Assembly: GCA_003166795.1 (NCBI GenBank)
Contig: PMUS01000016.1
Location: forward strand, 13,358-54,366
Length of the DNA: 41,009 bases
DNA from: Acidobacteriota bacterium
GTDB taxonomy: Bacteria > Acidobacteriota > Terriglobia > Acidiferrales > UBA7541
Reading direction: 5' to 3'
Shown here: one piece after another, positions 16,672 through 24,212 of the stretch
Layout: each line of letters opens with the position of its first letter
Numbering within the stretch: position 1 is the first letter of the stretch
Program-made: the position numbers and the translations under genes
Notes under the pieces: model-generated
Told to the model about the DNA's origin: nothing
What the model saw: only the letters and a program-made list of their open reading frames with translations
Database searches by the model: none

Positions 16672-17706
16672 CTAGCGGCCGGCCGCGCCTGCTGTTCGAG
16701 GGGGCTCGCTGCGTCTCGCGTTCCCACCTCGGCGGCCGACGAGCTCGCGCACGGAATAAATGGGTTTATTCTGTGCTTCGTAGTAGGTGCGGGCGAGAAG
16801 CTCGCCGATCAAGCCCATGGCGATGAATTGAATGCCCCCGATCACCAGTGCCATTCCCAGCAGCAGGAGCGGGCCATGATCCAGCATCAAGCTCTCGTGG
16901 TAGAAAACCTTGCGAATGAAGGCCCACAGCTCAATGCCGCCGCCGCTGGCGAGGCCCACCAGCCCGGCCAAGCCAAACAATTGCAGCGGCCGGGTCGAGT
17001 AGTCGAGCAGAAACTTGACGCTGATGAGATCAAGCAACACGCGAATCGTGCGCGAAATGCCGTAGTTTGATTTCCCGCTCTTGCGCGGAACATTGGTGAT
17101 GGGCACTTCGGCGATCGAAGCTCCAGCCCAGCTGGCAAGCGCCGGAATGAACCGGTGCAACTCCCCGTACAAATTGATTTCGGAGATGATCTCCCGGCGA
17201 TACGCTTTGAACGTGGTGCCGAAATCGTGCAACTCGACTCGCGAAAGCTTGGCCATGATGCCGTTGGCGACGCGGCTGGGAAGTCGTCGTGTGAGCCATG
17301 CATCGGTGCGTGCCACGCGCCAGCCGCTCACAATATCGTAGCCTTCCTTCATTTTTTCGATGAATTTCGGAATCTCCGCGGGATCGTGCTGCAAGTCCCC
17401 GTCCATCGAAATGATGATTTCGCCCTGGCAATGATCGAAGCCCGCCTTCAGTGCAGCCGTCTGGCCGAAATTGCGGCGCAAACACACGACGAGGACGCGT
17501 CCATCGTCTCGGGAAATCTCCGACAGCTGGCGCAAAGTGCCGTCGCGGCTTCCGTCGTCCACAAACACGATCTCGAATGGCTCGCCCACGGCGTCCATCA
17601 CGTCAATGATTTTGACGTAGAGCTGCGGAACGCTTTCCTGCTCGTTGTAAAGGGGCACAACGACGGAATATGTTACTGGGTGAGTCTCACCGCTCATGTG
17701 CAGCAT
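16672..17706 (-). CDS. GT2 polyprenyl-phosphate glycosyltransferase (DPM1/GtrB-like)
   Basis: A 344-residue enzyme with a GT-A domain and two C-terminal membrane helices (about 245-265 and 280-305). Motifs in order: SVVVPLYNEQESVPQLY, IVFVDDGSRDGTL, RRNFGQTAALKAGFDHCQG, SMDGDLQHDPAEIP (the metal-binding acidic motif) and DIVSGWRVAR. This is the layout of dolichol/undecaprenyl-phosphate mannose, glucose or aminoarabinose synthases, which load a sugar from a nucleotide onto a polyprenyl phosphate on the cytoplasmic face. It lies nine bases after the GT39 gene and one base before the flippase gene. A second ATG three codons in (17697) is an alternative start; neither has a clear ribosome-binding site, consistent with coupling. 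The sugar is unknown; the nearby sqdB suggests sulfoquinovose as one testable option. Confidence 0.9.
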   Translation of the reverse strand: MLHMSGETHPVTYSVVVPLYNEQESVPQLYVKIIDVMDAVGEPFEIVFVDDGSRDGTLRQLSEISRDDGRVLVVCLRRNFGQTAALKAGFDHCQGEIIISMDGDLQHDPAEIPKFIEKMKEGYDIVSGWRVARTDAWLTRRLPSRVANGIMAKLSRVELHDFGTTFKAYRREIISEINLYGELHRFIPALASWAGASIAEVPITNVPRKSGKSNYGISRTIRVLLDLISVKFLLDYSTRPLQLFGLAGLVGLASGGGIELWAFIRKVFYHESLMLDHGPLLLLGMALVIGGIQFIAMGLIGELLARTYYEAQNKPIYSVRELVGRRGGNARRSEPPRTAGAAGR

Positions 17707-17715
17707 TGTAGTACA

Positions 17716-19533
17716 TCAGTCGGATTCCGAGGAAGCACGACTCGCGAGCGGCGTGGAAGCAGTCAACGGATGGTTCGTCAGCAGCAGCTTGCCGCCGCTA
17801 GCGGCAACGATGCTGAGTTGGGTTGAGCCGACCATAGCCTGGTAACGAGGCAGATCAGCTTCGAAAGTAAGCAGGTAATAACGCTGCGGATCGGTCCACA
17901 CGCCCGGGAATTCGGAATCCACGATGAAAACCTCCGGTGCGCCCGGCGCGTGAGAACCGTACTCAAGGTTGGCTCGCCTTTCTGAAAGAAGCAGGCCGGT
18001 GCGGTCCGAATAGTAAAACACCGAGGAAAACTGATAGTAAAAACCCTGCGTGATTAATGTTCCCTCGGGAGCCTTTTCCAACGCAGTTGCAAGCGGGCGC
18101 GAGGAAAGATAAGGATCAAAGACGACCATGGCCTGCCGCGCCGCGTGGAAAAAAATAATCATCATCAACGCGGCGGCCAGGAATGCGCGCCCGGCGGCGG
18201 CGCGAAAAGTTCCCACCGCGCCAACCAGAAAAGCGATTCCAGCCATAACGAGTGGCACGCGCAGGTATGCAAATGAGTCGAGCGTCAGGTCCTGCATGTG
18301 CCCAAGCGACAGAGTGTAGGCCTTGGGATGATGGCTGAGCGCCAAGGAGATATCGCCGGGAGTCGGAATGCCGCGCAGATGAATCAGGATTGCGACAATC
18401 ACCACGGCGAGGCATGCCGTAATGACACAGAGCGCCCGTGTGCCCCGGCGAATCCAGTCGCCTCCTGCCGCCATCGCGGAACCCAGCAGTAGCGCCAGCG
18501 CCGGATAACACGGCATCGAATAATATTCCTGCGTCGTTGAAAACGTGAAGAAAACGAGCACAAACCCCGCCCAGCAAAGCGCCAGCAAGCGCGTTTGCCC
18601 GGCGCGGTCTACCGGCTTGAACGAAAGCTTCGCAACCGCGGGGAAATAGACGGTCCACGGAAATAGCCAGACCAGGTGCAGCAGCCAGAACCACAGGCGC
18701 GGGACCGTATTGTAATCGCGCGGGTAGCGGCGGTTCAGGAACCGCAGTAGCTGCTCGTTAACAAAGTAGTCCCAAAGAAATCCGTGATATTGCCCGGGGC
18801 CGGAGTGCAGTGTGAACGCGAAATACGGCGGGTTTCGCAGCGTCGCAAGGATGTGCCATGGTGCTGCGATCAGAATCGCGATGATCGCTCCGCTGAGCGG
18901 ATGAAGACGCTTCCAGGTTCTGGCGGAGAAAAGCTGGCGCGTCGCGAGGAGATAGATCAGCCCGGTCGCGACTGGGAATGCCAGCCCGATCACGCTTTTC
19001 ACCAGGAGTCCCGTGCCCAGGCAGGCGGCGAGCACCGCGGCCCAGATCCGCGGATGCCTTTCGGCCTCGTCGAGCGCGCGCAGGAACGCCCATAGGGACA
19101 GAGCGATCGTGCAGGTCAGCAGCGCGTCGGGTAGCAGAACACGGGTGAAGAGAAATAATCCGGTGCCCGTCGCCATGCACAATCCAGCGTAGAAACCCGC
19201 ACGCTTGCCAAACGCCCACATCCCAAACGCAGCCGTGAGCATGGCAAGTGCGATGGCCGCCAGCGCCACGGGAATTCGCGCAACCCAGTCGTGAACGCCG
19301 AACACCTTGTACGATGAGGCGATCAGCCAATAGTTGAGAGGCGCCTTATCGAGATAAACGAGGCCGTCAATGTGCGCCGTCACCCAATCACCGGACGTGA
19401 GCATGTGCCGCGCGACTTGCGCCTGCACGGAGTCCACATCGTCCATCAAAGATGGCGGCGAGATGATGCAACCCAGATATATCGCGGCGGCGCACAGCAA
19501 CACGGCCAGATAGAGATGTGAAGTTTTATTCAA
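17716..19533 (-). CDS. GT39-type (ArnT/PMT_2) membrane glycosyltransferase
   Basis: A 605-residue polytopic membrane protein of the ArnT/protein-O-mannosyltransferase superfamily, which transfers a sugar from a polyprenyl-phosphate donor to lipid A or a protein on the outer face of the membrane. The first periplasmic loop holds the family motif with an acidic pair, LMDDVDSVQAQVARHML, then GDWVTAHIDGLVYLDKAPLN and YWLIASSYKVFG. About 10-12 helices follow, and a soluble C-terminal domain of about 150 residues. The start is TTG (complement of 19531-19533): it keeps the first helix (YLAVLLCAAAIYLGCII) and overlaps the permease stop by eight bases. It is followed by its likely donor-making GT2 and a flippase. 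The acceptor is unknown. Confidence 0.88.
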   Translation of the reverse strand: MNKTSHLYLAVLLCAAAIYLGCIISPPSLMDDVDSVQAQVARHMLTSGDWVTAHIDGLVYLDKAPLNYWLIASSYKVFGVHDWVARIPVALAAIALAMLTAAFGMWAFGKRAGFYAGLCMATGTGLFLFTRVLLPDALLTCTIALSLWAFLRALDEAERHPRIWAAVLAACLGTGLLVKSVIGLAFPVATGLIYLLATRQLFSARTWKRLHPLSGAIIAILIAAPWHILATLRNPPYFAFTLHSGPGQYHGFLWDYFVNEQLLRFLNRRYPRDYNTVPRLWFWLLHLVWLFPWTVYFPAVAKLSFKPVDRAGQTRLLALCWAGFVLVFFTFSTTQEYYSMPCYPALALLLGSAMAAGGDWIRRGTRALCVITACLAVVIVAILIHLRGIPTPGDISLALSHHPKAYTLSLGHMQDLTLDSFAYLRVPLVMAGIAFLVGAVGTFRAAAGRAFLAAALMMIIFFHAARQAMVVFDPYLSSRPLATALEKAPEGTLITQGFYYQFSSVFYYSDRTGLLLSERRANLEYGSHAPGAPEVFIVDSEFPGVWTDPQRYYLLTFEADLPRYQAMVGSTQLSIVAASGGKLLLTNHPLTASTPLASRASSESD

Positions 19534-20758
19534 AGCGCAGAGATTCCACAGGCTGAAGCTGAGCGGCCGTCCTGGCCGGCAAGTATCCGAAGAGCACGCC
19601 GGTTGCGCAGGATACTACGAAAGCCAAAACCACGGATAGCCAGGAGACCGGAATCGAGAGCCCATCGGGCAGCGGCAAGAATTTCGCGAGAATGTACACG
19701 GAAAGCGGGATCGCCACGGCCATAACGATGCCGATCACCGCGCCGACTCCGCTGATCAGCATCGCTTCGACCAAAAACTGGTAGAGAATTTCCTGCGGGC
19801 GCGCGCCAATGGCCTTGCGGATTCCAATCTCGCGCGTGCGCTCCGTCACAGTGACGAGCATAATGTTCATGATGCCAATGCCGCTGATCAGCAGGGCGAG
19901 CATCGCGACCAGCAGGAGGACAATTGTCAGCGCGAAGGAAATGCGGCGCGAAGTGTCGAGAATGGACGAAAGATTCTGAACGTTGTACTCCGCTTCGGGC
20001 CGGTGGCGGCCCTTCAATACTTGAGCGACTCGATCCGTGAGGAGCCGAACATTTTCCGGCCGGTTCGCCTGCACGTAGAGCGTTTCAACAAAGGCATCGC
20101 CGGTGTAGTAGCGCACCAGTGGAAACGGGACGAGCAGAGAGTCGGCGCGGATTTCCGATTGGCCAAACGTGTCGATCCGCTCACGGAAGACGCCGATGAT
20201 CGTAAAGGATAGTTCACCGACTCGGATGCTTTGCCCGACGGGGTCCTGGCCCGGCAGAGCGACCTCGGCGAGATGTTCGGAAACCACGCAGACTTTGCTG
20301 ACGCTGGAAAAATCGCCGTCATCGAAGTAGCGGCCGCGCGGGATGATCAGATTGCGAATCTGCTGAAATTCGGGCGTCACACCGATCAGCACCACGGGCC
20401 ACGCTTGCCCGGCGGCCACGATTGACGACGGAATATCATTGGTGCCGGCAACGTGAACGGCCTGCGGTATCTCCTGGCGCACGGCGTCGAGGTCGCCCGG
20501 CGAAATCCGGTCGCCCAATGCGACAGTTTGCGAAGCGCTCGCTTGCGCCAGTGACGCAAAAACGACATTCGATCCTACAGCCTCGATCTGGTGGCGAACG
20601 TATGTACGACCGGTAAGCCCCACGGTAACGACGAGCACGATGCACGCACTGCCGATCACAACGCCGAGCATCGTAAGCGCGGCGCGCACGCGATTGGCGC
20701 GCAAAGCCTCAATCGCCAGATGCCAAGTCTCGGACCAACGGATCTTCGAAGCCGCCAA
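19526..20758 (-). CDS. MacB/FtsX-type ABC transporter permease without ATPase partner
   Basis: A 410-residue permease with one N-terminal helix (LTMLGVVIGSACIVLVVTVG), a large extracytoplasmic MacB_PCD domain (about 55-260) and three C-terminal helices forming the FtsX domain (ISGIGIMNIMLVTVTERTRE, GIRKAIGARPQEI and the last two helices). This type VII-like family moves substrates or force across the periplasm rather than through the membrane. No ATP-binding subunit is encoded nearby, so it must use one from elsewhere or have diverged. The TTG start (complement of 20756-20758) is fixed by AGGAGG with a four-base spacer. It overlaps the GT39 gene by eight bases and so heads the glycosyltransferase block, hinting at export of a glycosylated product. 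Confidence 0.9.
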   Translation of the reverse strand: MAASKIRWSETWHLAIEALRANRVRAALTMLGVVIGSACIVLVVTVGLTGRTYVRHQIEAVGSNVVFASLAQASASQTVALGDRISPGDLDAVRQEIPQAVHVAGTNDIPSSIVAAGQAWPVVLIGVTPEFQQIRNLIIPRGRYFDDGDFSSVSKVCVVSEHLAEVALPGQDPVGQSIRVGELSFTIIGVFRERIDTFGQSEIRADSLLVPFPLVRYYTGDAFVETLYVQANRPENVRLLTDRVAQVLKGRHRPEAEYNVQNLSSILDTSRRISFALTIVLLLVAMLALLISGIGIMNIMLVTVTERTREIGIRKAIGARPQEILYQFLVEAMLISGVGAVIGIVMAVAIPLSVYILAKFLPLPDGLSIPVSWLSVVLAFVVSCATGVLFGYLPARTAAQLQPVESLRFE

Positions 20759-20854
20759 GAATCCTCCTGGTAGTGCGCGAACGCCTTTCTCAGAGTGGGA
20801 TGCCGTTTTCCGCGCTGCGGTTCTCCTCGCGAAGCCCTCGCGCGAATGGTTCGC

Positions 20855-22171
20855 TTAGAGCACGGCCGGCTCCACGGTAGCCAGTTCGGGGATTTCGATC
20901 CGGATCTGGGTGCCCTCGCCCTCCTGGCTTCGAATATCCATTTCGAACTGATCCCCGTAGAGAAGCCGCAGACGCTCGTGGACGTTACTGATCCCGATGC
21001 CGCCGCCGTACACCTCCAAAAGGCGCTCGGGCGTCATACCCATTCCGTTGTCGTCAATTTCGATGGACAGCCGGCCGTCGCGGCGATGCGTGCGGATGTG
21101 GATTTGACCTCCCGCGAGCCGCGGTGCTAGCCCATGCTTGATTGCGTTTTCGACGATCGGCTGCAGCAACATGCTGGGCACGAACGCGTCCAGCGTCTCA
21201 CCGTCAATTTCTTTGAAGATTTGGAGCTTGTCGCGCCCGAAGCGAATCACCTCGATATCCAGATAGTCGTCTATGAAATCGAGTTCCTCGCGCAGCGGCA
21301 CAAACGTCTCGTGCTTCCGCAGCAGGCGCCGCAGGATGTTAGAAAGCTTCAACACCACGCCGCGCGCCATATCCGGATCGAAGCGAATCAACGAAGACAC
21401 GGTGTTAAGCGTATTAAAAAGAAAATGGGGATTGATCTGGCTGGTCAACGCGTCCATGCGCGCCTTGAGCAGGTGCTGCTGGTTCTGCTCGAGGTTCATC
21501 TCGATGCGCGTGTTGTTCCAGATCTTGACCGCCATGGCCACGCACATCACGGATGACAGCACCACGAGGGCCGCGTAACCCCAATTCTCCGGATGAATCG
21601 AGAATATCCAGCGCGAGGGCACAAAATCGCCCAGAGTGATCAGGCCGACCTCAAGGGCCGCGCAGCAAAATAGCGGCAGCATCGCCCAATCGCCCTTTCG
21701 TTGGCGGGCCAACCTCACAAGCCACTGCGGAATGTTCAGAAAGAGAAAAGGGCCGAAATGCCAGACGTCTTCTTTTTCAGGCATGGCCTGGCGGATCGTG
21801 CCGGCCAGCAAACCGACGAGCGCGGCCACCGGTGCGGCCAGCCATTCGTGAAATCCGAAGGGCAGCAGGCTGATCAGCGATCCGCCGAGCAGGCCCACGA
21901 CCCGGCCGCCAATCAGACCCATCAGAAAAGACCCTTCGAGGGTCAAATCGAAAAAGCGATAGCCCGCCACGAGCCGTAGCATCGCGCCAATCGCCAGAGG
22001 CGGCACCAGGAACAGCAGCAACATCACCTTTTGGTCGGAGTCGCGATTCTCTGTGAAGACAAGCTTGCGAAACGAGCGGAAGCGAACCAGCAGCGCTGCC
22101 AGCGCCGCCGCCCAGCCCACTTTCAGGACCAGCGTGAACAGCAGGTCCGTCCCGACTAAGTGTGTGCCCAT
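20855..22171 (-). CDS. LytS/YehU-type sensor histidine kinase (orphan)
   Basis: A 438-residue membrane kinase. The first 215 residues carry about six hydrophobic segments of the LytS 5TM type (GYRFFDLTLEGSFLMGLIGG and HEWLAAPVAALVGLLAGTI). They are followed by a His_kinase domain with the phosphorylation site His249 in SQINPHFLFNTLNTVSSLIR, and an HATPase_c domain with VENAIKHGL, DDNGMGM and GGGIGISNVHERL. Such kinases normally pair with an adjacent LytTR response regulator; none is encoded on either side or in the window. The ATG lies 101 bases after the transglutaminase gene, and a promoter-like pair of boxes precedes it. LytS-family kinases in other bacteria respond to membrane potential or pyruvate; the signal here is unknown. 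Confidence 0.92.
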   Translation of the reverse strand: MGTHLVGTDLLFTLVLKVGWAAALAALLVRFRSFRKLVFTENRDSDQKVMLLLFLVPPLAIGAMLRLVAGYRFFDLTLEGSFLMGLIGGRVVGLLGGSLISLLPFGFHEWLAAPVAALVGLLAGTIRQAMPEKEDVWHFGPFLFLNIPQWLVRLARQRKGDWAMLPLFCCAALEVGLITLGDFVPSRWIFSIHPENWGYAALVVLSSVMCVAMAVKIWNNTRIEMNLEQNQQHLLKARMDALTSQINPHFLFNTLNTVSSLIRFDPDMARGVVLKLSNILRRLLRKHETFVPLREELDFIDDYLDIEVIRFGRDKLQIFKEIDGETLDAFVPSMLLQPIVENAIKHGLAPRLAGGQIHIRTHRRDGRLSIEIDDNGMGMTPERLLEVYGGGIGISNVHERLRLLYGDQFEMDIRSQEGEGTQIRIEIPELATVEPAVL

Positions 22172-22203
22172 ATCGCTCGCAAGCCGCCGTGTGGAAATTC
22201 TGA

Positions 22204-22236
22204 GGCTAAATTAGCCAATGCGGGCGGGGATGTAAA
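22204..22236 (-). promoter_or_regulatory. Possible lytS-type kinase promoter overlapped by a palindrome
   Basis: The minus strand carries TTTACA (complement of 22231-22236, five of six consensus), a 17-base spacer and TAATTT (complement of 22208-22213). A perfect 13-base palindrome, GGCTAAATTAGCC (22204-22216), covers the -10 box, an arrangement typical of an operator. The -10 match itself is weak (three of six), so the promoter call is tentative; the palindrome is certain. Confidence 0.4.
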
Positions 22237-22272
22237 GCAAAGCTGCTCACGAGTAACGAGCGTGGCGGGCTT

Positions 22273-23259
22273 CTACTGCTGCTGCTGTTGTTGCTGCTGG
22301 GCCGGCTGCTGGGCGCGCTCAAGAACCGAAGGCGGTGGCACCGGTCCTACCGTGATTTTGCTGAGCTGTTCGCGGCCCGAATCATCTATAGCGGGGCGAA
22401 CGCGGACGTCCACCGAAAGGCTCTGCCCGGCATGGCCCTTGTACACGCCGCGCACGGGAGCGACGTCTCCGTAGTCGCGCCCACATGCGATGCGGATATG
22501 CCGCAAGCCGACCGGATTTCCTAACGTAGGATCGAAACCCATCCAGCCCGTATTGGGTATCATGACTTCCGCCCATGCATGCGAGGCCTGCCCGCCGATC
22601 ACGTCTTCTTGCTTGGCCTCCGGCGAGGCCGTGCTGCCGGGTACGAGATAACCCGAGACATAGCGCCCCGGAATTCCGCGCATCCGCACGACGCCGAGGA
22701 GCAGGTGAGCGAAATCCTGGCAGACGCCGGCGCCGAGCGACAGCGAATCCTCAATCGAGGAGTGCACGTGCGTCGCGCCCTTCACGTAGCGGAATCGTTT
22801 GTGGATCAAGTCCGACGTCGTCTGCGTAAATCCAGCCACCGTGCCGTCGCACGATTTCTCGGCCGCTTCTATAATTTCACGCAGGGGCACTAGATGGGGC
22901 ACGAATCCCGTCGGAGCCATGAAATCGAAGTGCTCCTCATCGAGCAGGTGGCTATGCGAATCGTAGTCGGCGAGCATCGTTGAATCAGTTGGCGCTTCGA
23001 AAGCCTCGTGCTCCAGGACCACGGACTCCGCCTCGACCCTGAGCCGGCGGTGCTCGGTGAGCACGTTGAATTGATGCACCCAATTCCCGTACGCATCGCG
23101 ATACGCCGTGCCGCGCGAGTTAGGCGTGGTGGTGAGGCGGAACGAGAGACAGCTCTGCCGCTCGTCGTGAAGCGGCCGCAGCCGGACTTCGTTGTAGCTC
23201 TCCGAGACGGGCCCGTCGTAAACAAAGTCAGTCGTATGTACCAGACGATATCGATTCAT
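22273..23259 (-). CDS. Transglutaminase-like protein with polyglutamine tail
   Basis: A 328-residue protein with a bacterial transglutaminase N-terminal domain (YRLVHTTDFVYDGPVSESYN, about 4-90) and a papain-like transglutaminase core. The catalytic triad is visible: Cys180 in LGAGVCQDFAHLLL, His227 in QASHAWAEVM and Asp243 in GWMGFDPTLGN. It belongs to the cassette of CP-ATP-grasp, alpha-E and transglutaminase proteins predicted to build or process peptide-like metabolites. The ATG at 23259 overlaps the alpha-E stop by four bases (ATGA). The open frame continues upstream to 23316, but coupling supports the later start. The C-terminus is unusual: after a Pro-rich linker it ends QQPA plus eight consecutive glutamines. 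Confidence 0.93.
   Translation of the reverse strand: MNRYRLVHTTDFVYDGPVSESYNEVRLRPLHDERQSCLSFRLTTTPNSRGTAYRDAYGNWVHQFNVLTEHRRLRVEAESVVLEHEAFEAPTDSTMLADYDSHSHLLDEEHFDFMAPTGFVPHLVPLREIIEAAEKSCDGTVAGFTQTTSDLIHKRFRYVKGATHVHSSIEDSLSLGAGVCQDFAHLLLGVVRMRGIPGRYVSGYLVPGSTASPEAKQEDVIGGQASHAWAEVMIPNTGWMGFDPTLGNPVGLRHIRIACGRDYGDVAPVRGVYKGHAGQSLSVDVRVRPAIDDSGREQLSKITVGPVPPPSVLERAQQPAQQQQQQQQ
22276..22299 (-). repeat. CAG/CAA microsatellite coding a polyglutamine tail
   Basis: Eight consecutive glutamine codons (two CAG, two CAA, four CAG) sit directly before the stop of the transglutaminase gene, with another CAG pair four codons earlier. Such a tract can slip during replication, so its length may vary between strains. 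Confidence 0.9.
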
Positions 23260-24212
23260 GCCACCACCGCGTAGTAGAAGTAGGTTCGGGCGATATCTTC
23301 TCCAATCGCTCCGCACATCCGCAACAATTCTTCCAGGTAGCTGTGCAAACCCTGCTTGAAGATTTCACTCACCCTGTCGTACCGCAGCCGCTCCACAACC
23401 CTGCCTGCAAGCCTTTCGGCTTCGTTGCCGTAAGCGCCGGGACCGCTGCCACTGACGGCTCGAAGCCCCGCTTGCACTTCGGAGGCGCTGAATCGGATAG
23501 AGCGCGGGTGCTGAAAGTGCAGGATCAGCATCTCGGCCACTTTTTCGGGCTCGATCGCCGAATGATATTCACGGTGATATGCTTCATATGCCCCCACGGA
23601 CCTCAACACTGCCATCCACTGATGATTGTCCGGAGCGCCCACAGAAGGCAGCGCGTCGAGCAAATTGTGGTATTGCACGTCCACCAGCCGCGCGGTCATC
23701 TCCGCGCGCTCGAGCCCCCACCCGATCCGCAGGAACTCCCAGCCTTCATCGTGCGGCAACGTCGCGTCCGTCACGCCGTGAAAGCGGTGCGCGCCGAACT
23801 TGATTTTGTCGCAAAAACGGTGCGGGCCCGCCGCGATCTCTTCTCGCGGATGAAATCGCGTGACGGTGTAGTACAAGCCGTTGATGTCTTCCCACATCTC
23901 CCGTGAGATTCGGTCGCGGATGGTACGGGCATTTTCACGGGCTTTCGAAATGCATTGGACGATCGAGCTCGGATTTTCCTCGCTGAAAGCCAGAAACTCG
24001 AAAACGTTTTCCGCGTTTACTTCATCGTAGAGCTTGCGAAACAGCTTGTCCTCGCCCGCCATGATGATCAGTGGCTCCCACCGCAAGCGGTACGACTGCT
24101 GCGATTGTTCGAGCAGCATGTGATAATTTACGTCCAGAATGCGCGCGGTATCCTCGGCGCGCTCGATATAGCGCGCCAGCCAGAAGAGCGATTCAGCGAT
24201 CCGCGAAAGCAT
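23256..24212 (-). CDS. Alpha-E domain protein (DUF403)
   Basis: A 318-residue, almost entirely helical protein of the alpha-E family. Recognisable blocks are MLSRIAESLFWLARYIERAE at the N-terminus, DTARILDVNYHMLLE, ARENARTIRDRISREMWEDI, and GLERAEMTARLVDVQYHNLL. No catalytic activity has been assigned to the family; it almost always sits between a circularly permuted ATP-grasp protein and a transglutaminase, as here. Its ATG directly follows the ATP-grasp stop codon (TAG ATG), and its stop overlaps the transglutaminase start, so all three are translated as a unit. A structural or scaffold role for the ligase is the usual inference. Confidence 0.94.
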   Translation of the reverse strand: MLSRIAESLFWLARYIERAEDTARILDVNYHMLLEQSQQSYRLRWEPLIIMAGEDKLFRKLYDEVNAENVFEFLAFSEENPSSIVQCISKARENARTIRDRISREMWEDINGLYYTVTRFHPREEIAAGPHRFCDKIKFGAHRFHGVTDATLPHDEGWEFLRIGWGLERAEMTARLVDVQYHNLLDALPSVGAPDNHQWMAVLRSVGAYEAYHREYHSAIEPEKVAEMLILHFQHPRSIRFSASEVQAGLRAVSGSGPGAYGNEAERLAGRVVERLRYDRVSEIFKQGLHSYLEELLRMCGAIGEDIARTYFYYAVVA

